Source of the DNA: Mucilaginibacter aquatilis
Lineage (GTDB): Bacteria > Bacteroidota > Bacteroidia > Sphingobacteriales > Sphingobacteriaceae
Length of the DNA: 64,000 bases
Assembly: GCF_009755275.1 (NCBI RefSeq)
Contig: NZ_WQLA01000006.1
Span: forward strand, 124,001 to 188,000
Reading direction: 5' to 3'
The number at the start of each line of letters is the position of its first letter. Position 1 is the stretch's first letter. Of this stretch, positions 42,352-50,057 are shown piece by piece. A program made the position numbers and the translations under genes. The notes below the pieces were generated by a model. That model was not told where the DNA came from. It did no database searches and saw only the letters and a program-made list of their open reading frames with translations.

Positions 42352-43080
42352 ATGGAAAGAGCATATCATAAATGGCATAGTCCTGCGCTGCAGCGCGACA
42401 TGGAATTGCTTGTTTTCGGGCATGCAGGCCGTGCCGTTGTTTTTTTTCCAACACGTATGGCCCGCTTTTATGATTATGAGAACTGGGGCATTATAGGTTC
42501 ATTATTTGAGAAAATTGAAGCGGGGCAGCTCCAGCTTTTTTGCGTTGACAGTGTTGATGCCGAAAGCTTTTATAACAAAAGCATTAGTCCTGCTTTACGT
42601 ATACAACGGCACCTACAATATGAATCATACATCATCAATGAGGTTATCCCTTTTATAAAGGTTTGTAACGCTGATGGATGTATTGAGGCAGCGGGCTGTA
42701 GCATGGGGGCCTATCATGCACTCAATATTGCATTCAGGCACTCAACTATTTTTAAAAGGGTTGTGTCTATGAGTGGCCGTTATGATTTAACAGTTCAACT
42801 GCCTGATTATAATGACTTATTTGACGGCTATCATGATGATGATATTTATTTTAACATGCCGCAGCAATACATTGCCAACCTTACCGACAGTTACCTGCTA
42901 AATAACCTGAGCCTTATGGATATTACCTTAGTAATAGGTAATGATGATCCGTTTTGTCCCGGCAACCAGCAATTTAATCAACTGCTTTGGTACAAAAATA
43001 TTCCGCACCACTTTTTTATTTGGGAAGGCAATGCACATAAGCCAAAGTACTGGCGCGAAATGGTTAAGCTATACCTGTAG
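42352..43080 (+). CDS. Alpha/beta-hydrolase, esterase-D-like
   Basis: 242 residues, no signal peptide. AAGCSMGAYHALNIAF holds the nucleophile elbow GCSMG (Ser about residue 122). NDDPFCPGN carries the acidic residue and WEGNAHKPKYW the histidine. This is the S-formylglutathione-hydrolase/esterase D type of fold, common in Bacteroidota. The physiological substrate is unknown. Its last 17 bp overlap the end of the convergent histidine kinase gene. Confidence 0.88.
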   Translation: MERAYHKWHSPALQRDMELLVFGHAGRAVVFFPTRMARFYDYENWGIIGSLFEKIEAGQLQLFCVDSVDAESFYNKSISPALRIQRHLQYESYIINEVIPFIKVCNADGCIEAAGCSMGAYHALNIAFRHSTIFKRVVSMSGRYDLTVQLPDYNDLFDGYHDDDIYFNMPQQYIANLTDSYLLNNLSLMDITLVIGNDDPFCPGNQQFNQLLWYKNIPHHFFIWEGNAHKPKYWREMVKLYL

Positions 43081-45073
43081 GCAGTTGAAGCCAAAATGTA
43101 CTCCCCTGCCCCATTACACTTTCAACCCATATTTTTCCGTTGTGCCGCGCAACTATTTCATGTGAAATGTAAAGCCCTATACCCAGGCCAGATATATGAG
43201 GATTAAGTTCTTCTACTCTGAAAAACCTTGAAAATATTTGCGAAAATTTCTCTTCTGGTATACCAATGCCAAAATCGCGAATACCGATAGTAACCTTATC
43301 ATCTTCAAATTCCATACTCACTTCTACCTTACTGGCACCATGCGAGTATTTAATTGCATTGGTTAATAAATTAATGAGTACCTGCTCAATCCTGTGTGGA
43401 TCGCCGTGAATATTTACGTTTTCGATTACTGATTTCAGGACTATTTGATGAGTTGTATGCGACAGCTGGATAAGCTCAATTACATCATCAAGCAAAGTAC
43501 CTATATTAAAGACCTGGTTTACAAACTGTAGCTTACCTGCTTCTATTTTTGAAACATCAAGCAAATCAGACACTAATGCGTTCAGTTTTTTAACCTGCTG
43601 TATGGTTTTAGTAACAAACTTACGGCTGCCTTCATTTTTCTCGGTTCTGTCTAATATTTGCAGGTAACCGTTTATACTTGTTAAAGGTGTTTTCAACTCA
43701 TGGCTTGCCAAACCAATAAATTCATCTTTCTTCTCATTAAGGAATTTCACCTCTTCATACAAACCTGCATTATCAATACCAATAGCAGCCTGCGCAGCAA
43801 TCGGTATTACAATATCCTCATGCTCGGCAGTAAATTTACCCTCTTCCGCATGTTCGAAAAACAAAACGCCAATTACTTCACCTAATCTTGAAACAACCGG
43901 CACGGTAAGGCAACTTACCAAAGACGTTTTATTGTTTAAGCCTAAACCACTAAAAAGATTTGAAAGTAACGCAGACGAATTCTGCTTAAAATTTGCTACT
44001 CTTAAAACCTGAGGATTTGAAAAAAGCGGGCTGGTTAAAATTTGTTCGTTATTGTATTGTTGTTTTGTGGTGTTATGTGCGTAGGAGCAAACAAGGTCAA
44101 AGTGGCCATTTGAATTGGCTTTTTTATAAAAGAAGGTACCGGCTTGTGCTGCTGTAAGCTCGGTAGTAGCATCTATTACCTTTTGTAGTATCTTGTTTAA
44201 ATCAAGCTCATCAGATATTTGCTTTATTACCTGATTTATAACCTCTAGCCTACGGGCATATTCGGCCATTGCATCTTCAGCCTGCTTTTGCGTACTTATG
44301 TCACGTGCAATTTTTGACGCGCCAATAATATTTCCCGATTCATCTTTTATGGGCGAAACAGACAATGATATAGGAATTTCTTTACCATGCTTGGTAACCC
44401 TTATAGTTTCAAAATGCTCTACACGATTTCCTTGCGCAATTTGTCCAATTATGTACTCCTCTTCAGATAGGCGCGACATTGGTATGAGCATTGAAATATG
44501 CTTCCCAATAGCTTCGGCCTGGGTATAACCAAACATTCGCTCGGCGGCTTTATTCCAACTGGTGATGATACCCTGCAAGGTTTTGCTTAAAATGGTATCG
44601 TCTGACGAATCAACAATGGCAGCTAAACGTGCCTGTTTACTTATGTTACCTTCCTCGTGGGTTACATCAATAAGGGTAACGATGATGCCTTGAAGGGTTC
44701 TATTTTCTTCAAACTGAGGTACACAGTGTGATCTCATTTTTATACGGCTGCCATCGGGCCTTTGCATAATGATGACCTGTTCAACTATTTGACCTTGTTC
44801 AGCGGCTCGAGCCATTGGGCTTAATCCAGCCGGAAGCGGCTCATTGTGGTGATCGTAAAACTTACAGCTTGGACACCATTGGTCTTTACCGGTAACGGGT
44901 GCAAAACCCCATAAAGTTTTTGCGGCATTGTTGAATGCAGTGATATACCCTAATGCATTGCATGTATAAATAGCTACTGGTATGCTTTCGAGCATATTGT
45001 TGTAGTTTAAACTATTACTGGTGAATCCTGATACCGGCGATGGCACCCGATTACCTGAAGAATTATCGATCAT
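43064..45073 (-). CDS. PAS-PAS-GAF hybrid sensor histidine kinase
   Basis: 669 residues without a membrane helix, so a cytosolic sensor. Two PAS domains (about 25-138 and 145-262, with ILSKTLQGIITSWNKAAERMFGYT) are followed by a GAF domain (about 290-440). HisKA carries GLASHELKTPLTSING (phosphoacceptor His458). The HATPase domain (about 555-669) has N, G1 and G2 boxes (LLTNAIKYS, IRDFGIGIPEEKF, GLGIGLYISHEIV). No response regulator gene is adjacent. It ends in a 17-bp overlap with the convergent esterase gene. Confidence 0.94.
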   Translation of the reverse strand: MIDNSSGNRVPSPVSGFTSNSLNYNNMLESIPVAIYTCNALGYITAFNNAAKTLWGFAPVTGKDQWCPSCKFYDHHNEPLPAGLSPMARAAEQGQIVEQVIIMQRPDGSRIKMRSHCVPQFEENRTLQGIIVTLIDVTHEEGNISKQARLAAIVDSSDDTILSKTLQGIITSWNKAAERMFGYTQAEAIGKHISMLIPMSRLSEEEYIIGQIAQGNRVEHFETIRVTKHGKEIPISLSVSPIKDESGNIIGASKIARDISTQKQAEDAMAEYARRLEVINQVIKQISDELDLNKILQKVIDATTELTAAQAGTFFYKKANSNGHFDLVCSYAHNTTKQQYNNEQILTSPLFSNPQVLRVANFKQNSSALLSNLFSGLGLNNKTSLVSCLTVPVVSRLGEVIGVLFFEHAEEGKFTAEHEDIVIPIAAQAAIGIDNAGLYEEVKFLNEKKDEFIGLASHELKTPLTSINGYLQILDRTEKNEGSRKFVTKTIQQVKKLNALVSDLLDVSKIEAGKLQFVNQVFNIGTLLDDVIELIQLSHTTHQIVLKSVIENVNIHGDPHRIEQVLINLLTNAIKYSHGASKVEVSMEFEDDKVTIGIRDFGIGIPEEKFSQIFSRFFRVEELNPHISGLGIGLYISHEIVARHNGKIWVESVMGQGSTFWLQLPTGIA

Positions 45074-45114
45074 TATGCAGGCAAATCTTATACTCCTTTA
45101 AGGAATAAAAGATA

Positions 45115-45145
45115 CAAAATTAAACAAAGTAGTTGTAATATCAAC
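45115..45145 (-). promoter_or_regulatory. Candidate promoter of the PAS-GAF kinase gene
   Basis: On the minus strand GTTG (45145-45142), a 19-bp spacer and TAATTTTG (45122-45115), a perfect -7 match. The start would be about 37 nt before the ATG. Confidence 0.48.
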
Positions 45146-45242
45146 CTGAGTTAAGCATTTATGTTTTACCAGTTTGCACATTAATTTAAGCGATTAACTA
45201 ATTGGGATTGTGTTTATAAAATATAAACAAAGTGAACCGGCT

Positions 45243-45285
45243 AAAACAACAAAGGCGCGGTAACTTACCGCGCCTTTGTTGTTTT
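45243..45285 (-). terminator. Intrinsic terminator of ahcY
   Basis: Long inverted repeat with 21-bp arms (45243-45263 with 45265-45285) around a GC-rich core GGCGCGGTAA, 14 bp after the ahcY stop. Confidence 0.9.
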
Positions 45286-45298
45286 ATATTGAATTTAT

Positions 45299-46615
45299 TT
45301 AGTATCTGTAGTATTCAGGTTTAAACGGACCTTCAACTGTTACACCAATATATTCAGCCTGATGCTGATCAAGTTCTTCCAGCTCTACGCCAATTTTGGC
45401 TAAGTGCAGGCGTGCTACTTTTTCATCAAGATGTTTAGGCAAGGTATAAACTTTGTTTTCATACGCACCACCGTTAGTCCAAAGCTCTAACTGGGCTAAA
45501 GTTTGGTTAGTGAACGAGTTTGACATTACAAAGCTTGGGTGGCCTGTAGCACAACCCAGGTTAACTAAACGACCTTCGGCCAAAACAATAACGTCTTTAC
45601 CGTCAATTGTATATTTATCAACCTGTGGTTTAATTTCAACCTTAGTGTTACCGTAAGTACCGTTTAACCAAGCCATATCAATCTCATTGTCAAAGTGGCC
45701 AATGTTACAAACGATAGCTTTATCTTTTAAAGCACGGAAGTGCTGCTCGCGTACAATATCACAGTTACCTGTTGCGGTTACAACAATATCAGCCTCGGCA
45801 ATAGCGGTTGAAAGCTTTTTAACTTCAAAACCTTCCATCGCAGCTTGTAATGCACAAATAGGATCAATTTCAGTAACAATAACACGTACGCCTGCGTTGC
45901 GTAATGAATCGGCAGAACCTTTACCTACGTCACCATAACCACAAACAACAGCTACTTTACCAGCCATCATTACGTCGGTAGCACGACGGATAGCGTCAAC
46001 CAATGACTCACGGCAACCGTATTTATTGTCAAATTTTGACTTGGTTACCGAATCGTTAATGTTGATTGCCGGAATTGGCAAAGTACCATTTTTAACGCGC
46101 TCATATAAACGGTGAACACCGGTAGTAGTTTCTTCCGATAGTCCTTTAATAGCACTAACCAGTTCAGGATACTGATCTAGTACCATATTGGTTAAATCAC
46201 CACCGTCATCTAATATCATATTTAGAGGGTTACGCTCTTCACCAAAGAACAACGTTTGCTCTATACACCAGTTAAATTCTTCTTCGGTTAAACCTTTCCA
46301 GGCATAAACAGAAACACCAGCCGCAGCAATTGCAGCAGCTGCATGATCTTGTGTTGAAAATATATTACATGATGACCAGGTAACTTCAGCACCTAATTCA
46401 ACCAATGTTTCAATTAATACAGCAGTTTGAATAGTCATGTGCAAACAGCCTGCTATACGTGCACCGGCCAACGGCTTTGATGCACCAAATTCAGCACGTA
46501 ATGCCATTAAACCAGGCATTTCGGCTTCAGCCAGTTCTATCTCTTTGCGGCCCCAATCGGCCAGCGACATATCTTTTACTTTGTATTTAACGTAAGTGGT
46601 CTCTACTGATGACAT
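45299..46615 (-). CDS. ahcY: S-adenosylhomocysteinase
   Basis: Hydrolyses S-adenosylhomocysteine to adenosine and homocysteine, removing the inhibitory by-product of methyltransferases. The 438 residues match the family. Visible pieces are [34 protein letters not shown], the NAD-binding [41 protein letters not shown] (about residues 219-260) and the C-terminal KPEYYRY. It is a single gene with its own promoter and terminator and works in the same SAM cycle as metK. Confidence 0.98.
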   Translation of the reverse strand: MSSVETTYVKYKVKDMSLADWGRKEIELAEAEMPGLMALRAEFGASKPLAGARIAGCLHMTIQTAVLIETLVELGAEVTWSSCNIFSTQDHAAAAIAAAGVSVYAWKGLTEEEFNWCIEQTLFFGEERNPLNMILDDGGDLTNMVLDQYPELVSAIKGLSEETTTGVHRLYERVKNGTLPIPAININDSVTKSKFDNKYGCRESLVDAIRRATDVMMAGKVAVVCGYGDVGKGSADSLRNAGVRVIVTEIDPICALQAAMEGFEVKKLSTAIAEADIVVTATGNCDIVREQHFRALKDKAIVCNIGHFDNEIDMAWLNGTYGNTKVEIKPQVDKYTIDGKDVIVLAEGRLVNLGCATGHPSFVMSNSFTNQTLAQLELWTNGGAYENKVYTLPKHLDEKVARLHLAKIGVELEELDQHQAEYIGVTVEGPFKPEYYRY

Positions 46616-46634
46616 ACTTTTTAATTTTGAAATG

Positions 46635-46666
46635 CAAAAATAGGCAATAACAAGGTGTTAAACAAA
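46635..46666 (-). promoter_or_regulatory. Consensus promoter of ahcY
   Basis: On the minus strand TTTG (46666-46663), a 20-bp spacer and TATTTTTG (46642-46635), a full match. Transcription would start about 15 nt before the ATG, too short a leader for a SAH riboswitch. Confidence 0.7.
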
Positions 46667-46716
46667 CACATAAGCGCAAGCCTGTTTATAAATGATATTG
46701 CAATGAAACAAAGATT

Positions 46717-46724
46717 TATATTTG
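46717..46724 (+). promoter_or_regulatory. Candidate -7 element for the XRE membrane protein gene
   Basis: TATATTTG is a perfect -7 box 10 bp before the ATG at 46735. The nearest -33-like TTG is only 16 bp upstream. It is divergent to the ahcY promoter. Confidence 0.45.
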
Positions 46725-46734
46725 TACATCTTTC

Positions 46735-47319
46735 ATGAATCTTCAGCAAAAAATTATTTCGGCGCGCAAAAAACAGGGTTTAACGCAAGAACAACTGGCC
46801 GACTTATGCAAGGTTACTGTGCGTACCATTCAGCGTATTGAGTGCGGCGACAGCACTCCCCGCAGCTATACCCTTAATGCTTTGGCTACTGCATTGAATA
46901 TTCCTTTTGAAGAATTTGCACAACCTGCAACAACACCAACACATGAACAAACGCTGCAGGCTCCTGATGATGCGGCGGAAAGTATGAATTTCCTAAAAAT
47001 GCTATGTCTTTCATGCTTCAGTTACCTGGTTATTCCATATATACACTTTTTAATACCTGCTTATTTACTCCGGCAACAACAAGTGCAAAATAAACAGGTT
47101 AAAAACCTGGCTCGTAAAATAATTAGGCAGCAGGTTTTTTATATCGTGCTTACCTCCGGTTTACTACTTGTAACGTTAGCTTACAACCTTGCACAGGCAG
47201 CCTTACATCATAAAGGTTATATTATAAGTTACCTTGCGGTATTCTTTATTTTGTATGGAGCAAATGCAGTTTTAATTGTAAGCAATTACATCAACGTACA
47301 AAAGCTAAAAAACGCATAA
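46735..47319 (+). CDS. XRE-type HTH protein with C-terminal membrane domain
   Basis: 194 residues. An N-terminal XRE helix-turn-helix (about 1-62) has ARKKQGLTQEQLADLCKVTVRTIQRIE. A linker is followed by about four hydrophobic helices (residues 85-110 and 130-188) with the pattern of the DUF4870-like family. Such proteins may act as membrane-tethered repressors, although the function is unproven. Divergent from ahcY. A pair of 11-bp-spaced direct repeats lies downstream, in front of the next gene. Confidence 0.88.
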   Translation: MNLQQKIISARKKQGLTQEQLADLCKVTVRTIQRIECGDSTPRSYTLNALATALNIPFEEFAQPATTPTHEQTLQAPDDAAESMNFLKMLCLSCFSYLVIPYIHFLIPAYLLRQQQVQNKQVKNLARKIIRQQVFYIVLTSGLLLVTLAYNLAQAALHHKGYIISYLAVFFILYGANAVLIVSNYINVQKLKNA

Positions 47320-47346
47320 ACATTACTTTAAAGCCAATTACTGCAT

Positions 47347-47367
47347 AATGTCGGGTAAATGTCGGGT
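47347..47367. repeat. Two direct copies of AATGTCGGGT one helical turn apart
   Basis: 10-bp copies at 47347-47356 and 47358-47367 are 11 bp apart start to start, about 50 bp before the aspartyl-protease-like gene. They could be an operator. Confidence 0.5.
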
Positions 47368-47414
47368 GTGTAAACAGGCACATACATCTACATTTACGGC
47401 ATCAATAATACAAT

Positions 47415-48389
47415 ATGCATTTAATTAGTTTTTTAAAAAGAGGCCTGTTTATAGCCTTTCTTATGGTGGCGGTTTCAACATCTGGCTACTGCCAAAGCAC
47501 GCCCCAAAAAGCAAACCAACTAAACATTCCTGATAGTGATTTAACCATACATTTTAAATGGCAGGGTGATACCACAGCAATAGGCTTTGAGCCGTATGCC
47601 GTACTGCTGATACCTGTTAAGTTGCCCCATTGCGCAAAGCAGTTCTATATGCAATTTGATTTGGGTGCTCCGCAATCAGTAATGTATTCAGGGAAAATAG
47701 CGGCTATACATAATAAATATCCTAAAAGCGTTGGCCGGCAAGATTCCACTAAACTCATCAGTCAGCAATTGATAATAAGCAACACCACTCTATCAACTGC
47801 CAGTATTGCCATTAAAGCCTTCGGTAATAACAATATTAACTGGACTGATAAAAACAGTGTAGAGGTTATTGGCACCATAGGTGTAGATTTTTTGCAAGAC
47901 AAGTGTATTACTTTTAATTACCCTAAAAGCACAATATATCTTACTGCTCAACTACCGCAAGCTTTTGAAGAGAAAACAACACTCACAAACTTCATGCTTG
48001 TACAAAACAGCATTTTGCTGCCTGTAACGCTGCAAGGCAAACGCACAATGTTATTTTTCGATACAGGCTCAAGCGCCTTTGAATTGCTTACCAGCAAACA
48101 AATTTGCCTATCATTAGCAAAGCCTGGTACACAGCCCAAACAATACGAGGTATCATCATGGGGGCGTATGTTAACTGCTAACGTTTATGCAACCAATGAC
48201 AGCCTAATTATTGCCGGCCAAAAACTACCCATTAAAAGAGCTACCTACATGGAGGGCGCCAGCGATAGCCAGGCAGATAGAATGATGAAACTTGGCATGG
48301 GTGGCATGACAGGTAACAAGCTATTTATAAACAGTGTACTGTTTATAAATATGAAAGCAAAAAAGTTCGGTGTTATATCAAACCCTTAA
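47415..48389 (+). CDS. Exported two-lobed aspartyl-protease-like protein
   Basis: 324 residues with a signal peptide (1-27, ending GYCQ). Two D-x-G motifs are present, as in pepsin-type or doubled retropepsin-like folds: FDLGAPQSVMYS (about residue 82) and FFDTGSSAFELL (about 216). A hydrophobic-hydrophobic-Gly at IGTIGVDFLQ precedes the second lobe. Bacteroidota carry many such exported proteins of unknown substrate. It is flanked by the XRE membrane-protein gene upstream and a bidirectional terminator downstream. Confidence 0.78.
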   Translation: MHLISFLKRGLFIAFLMVAVSTSGYCQSTPQKANQLNIPDSDLTIHFKWQGDTTAIGFEPYAVLLIPVKLPHCAKQFYMQFDLGAPQSVMYSGKIAAIHNKYPKSVGRQDSTKLISQQLIISNTTLSTASIAIKAFGNNNINWTDKNSVEVIGTIGVDFLQDKCITFNYPKSTIYLTAQLPQAFEEKTTLTNFMLVQNSILLPVTLQGKRTMLFFDTGSSAFELLTSKQICLSLAKPGTQPKQYEVSSWGRMLTANVYATNDSLIIAGQKLPIKRATYMEGASDSQADRMMKLGMGGMTGNKLFINSVLFINMKAKKFGVISNP

Positions 48390-48398
48390 CCGGGTGTA

Positions 48399-48447
48399 AA
48401 ATATTAAGGGCATCTTGCCCGCGCAAAATGCCCTTAATATTTATTTT
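48399..48447. terminator. Bidirectional terminator between convergent genes
   Basis: A 15-bp stem (48399-48413 with 48428-48442) with a 14-nt loop, and a T-run on the right. Confidence 0.82.
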
Positions 48448-48455
48448 TACAATGC

Positions 48456-49340
48456 TTAATTTAAGCTTAAATACTGTTTAGGGTTTACAGCCTTACCGTT
48501 ACGGCGTACCTCGTAATGCAAATGAGGACCGGTTGACCGGCCTGTTGAACCAACTTTACCTATAAGCTGTCCAACGTTTACACGCTGCCCCTCACGTACA
48601 TTAATGCGTGATAGGTGTCCGTACCATGTTTCAATATTGTCGGTATGCCTTATTTTAACGCAGTTTCCATAACCGCCCGCACGCCCGCTGAAAACCACTT
48701 TGCCGCTGGCGGTGCATTTAACCGGGTCGCCCATGCGGCCTTTAAAATCAAGCCCGGGATGAAACTCGCTGCGGCCGTCTCCAAATGGATTGCCCCTGCT
48801 GCCAAAGAAAGAAGTGAACCCGCTTACACGCGGATAGCCCATTGGCATACGTGCAATGTTATCAACAAGTTTATCTAGGTAGCGGTTGTAACGGCTGTAC
48901 ACATCTAAGTGAGCGCCCTTGGTTTCCTTACGGGCATTGATTTTATTAGTTTTAAAAGCTATGCTACGCAGCCCACGCTTAGTAAGGTAGTTGTTTATTT
49001 TACTGAGTTTTGATTGTATGCTTTCAATGTAGGTAAGCGCTTTGTGGCTGGTACTGTCATGCGAGGCCGAAATAAGGTCAAGCCTTTCAGAACCTTCACT
49101 TAACTGATCCTGCAAAGCCTCAACCTGGGCCATTAAACGTCCGTTCTCTGCTTCCTGCATTTTAGTACGCTTGTTTAGCTGAAACACGGTTACCATTAAA
49201 ACGGCAATAAGCGAAAAGCATACGGCCGTAACAGTTTTTAACCGGGTAAAGTAAATAGTTTTCACCTGTAACAAACGCTCGCGCAAGCCGGGATTATTCA
49301 AAGCACGTTCCCTGCTTAAATTATTTTGTTTTAAGCTCAT
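48456..49340 (-). CDS. M23-family (LytM) cell-wall endopeptidase or division factor
   Basis: 294 residues: a short cytoplasmic N-terminus, one membrane helix (about 34-52), a coiled coil (about 55-85), and a C-terminal M23 domain (about 185-290). FHPGLDFKGRMGDPV provides the first zinc ligands, YGHLS and STGRSTGPHLHYEVRRNG the others, so the active site looks complete. It would cut peptidoglycan cross-bridges in the periplasm. The complete zinc site argues against a degenerate EnvC-like activator. Confidence 0.93.
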   Translation of the reverse strand: MSLKQNNLSRERALNNPGLRERLLQVKTIYFTRLKTVTAVCFSLIAVLMVTVFQLNKRTKMQEAENGRLMAQVEALQDQLSEGSERLDLISASHDSTSHKALTYIESIQSKLSKINNYLTKRGLRSIAFKTNKINARKETKGAHLDVYSRYNRYLDKLVDNIARMPMGYPRVSGFTSFFGSRGNPFGDGRSEFHPGLDFKGRMGDPVKCTASGKVVFSGRAGGYGNCVKIRHTDNIETWYGHLSRINVREGQRVNVGQLIGKVGSTGRSTGPHLHYEVRRNGKAVNPKQYLSLN

Positions 49341-49496
49341 TCAATAGTTCCTTAATATCTCAATTACTTAGAGGGAGATTTTAAACAAATAGATTATTTT
49401 GCCGCATTATACGGCAGTTGACAAACGATGGTTAAAATCAAACGTCAAGATAGTGTTAATATTTTAGTACCTGCAAATAATTAAGGCAGGTTTTAA

Positions 49497-49504
49497 TATT
49501 TTTG
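49497..49504 (+). promoter_or_regulatory. Candidate -7 element for the bacilliredoxin gene
   Basis: TATTTTTG matches TANNTTTG, about 25 bp before the ATG at 49530. The -33 position shows no clear TTTG. Confidence 0.4.
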
Positions 49505-49529
49505 TAACTCATAATTTAAAACTAACGCA

Positions 49530-49940
49530 ATGTATCCAGAATATTTAGTTGCTCCTATGCGGGCTGATTTAACCACTGCCGGCTTTGCTGAGCTTAAAGA
49601 TGCCGACGAGGTAAAAAACGCTATTGAAAGCGAAGGAACCGTATTTGTTATGGTAAATTCGGTTTGTGGTTGTGCTGCTGCAATGGCCCGCCCGGCTGCA
49701 AAATTAGCCGTTCAAAATCAAAAACATCCTGATAAGCTGGTAACAGTATTTGCAGGCATGGAAAAGGATGCTGTTGATGAGGCCCGTCGTTTGATGTTGC
49801 CTTACCCGCCATCATCACCGGCTATGGCTTTATTTAAAAACGGCAAATTAGTACACATGATAGAGCGCCATCAAATTGAGGGCAGACCGGCTCAAATGAT
49901 TGCCGATAACCTGATTGATGCTTTTGATCAGCACTGCTAA
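49530..49940 (+). CDS. BrxA/BrxB-family bacilliredoxin (YphP-like)
   Basis: 136 residues of the thioredoxin-like BrxA/YphP fold. VNSVCGCAAAMARPAAKLA (about residues 47-65) has the CGC active-site motif. RRLMLPYPPSSPAMALFKNGKLVHMIERHQIEGR is the family C-terminal block. In Firmicutes these enzymes reverse bacillithiolation of proteins, and several Bacteroidota also make bacillithiol. Single gene with a -7 promoter element upstream and a terminator downstream. Confidence 0.93.
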   Translation: MYPEYLVAPMRADLTTAGFAELKDADEVKNAIESEGTVFVMVNSVCGCAAAMARPAAKLAVQNQKHPDKLVTVFAGMEKDAVDEARRLMLPYPPSSPAMALFKNGKLVHMIERHQIEGRPAQMIADNLIDAFDQHC

Positions 49941-49960
49941 TCAGACAAAATATTTCTTTT

Positions 49961-49995
49961 AAAAATCCGGCTCGCAAGGCCGGATTTTTTATTTT
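49961..49995 (+). terminator. Intrinsic terminator of the bacilliredoxin gene
   Basis: An 11-bp stem (AAAAATCCGGC at 49961-49971 with 49979-49989), a 7-nt loop and a following T-rich run, 20 bp after the stop. Confidence 0.88.
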
Positions 49996-50057
49996 CAGTT
50001 AAAAAAAATACTGATATTGGCTGCATAGTAAATTAGCTCATACTGTTAAACTATTAT

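Noticed and set aside
46616..46634. Possible SAH riboswitch before ahcY
   Set aside because: The predicted 5' leader is only about 15 nt, far shorter than the aptamer, and no SAH motif is visible.
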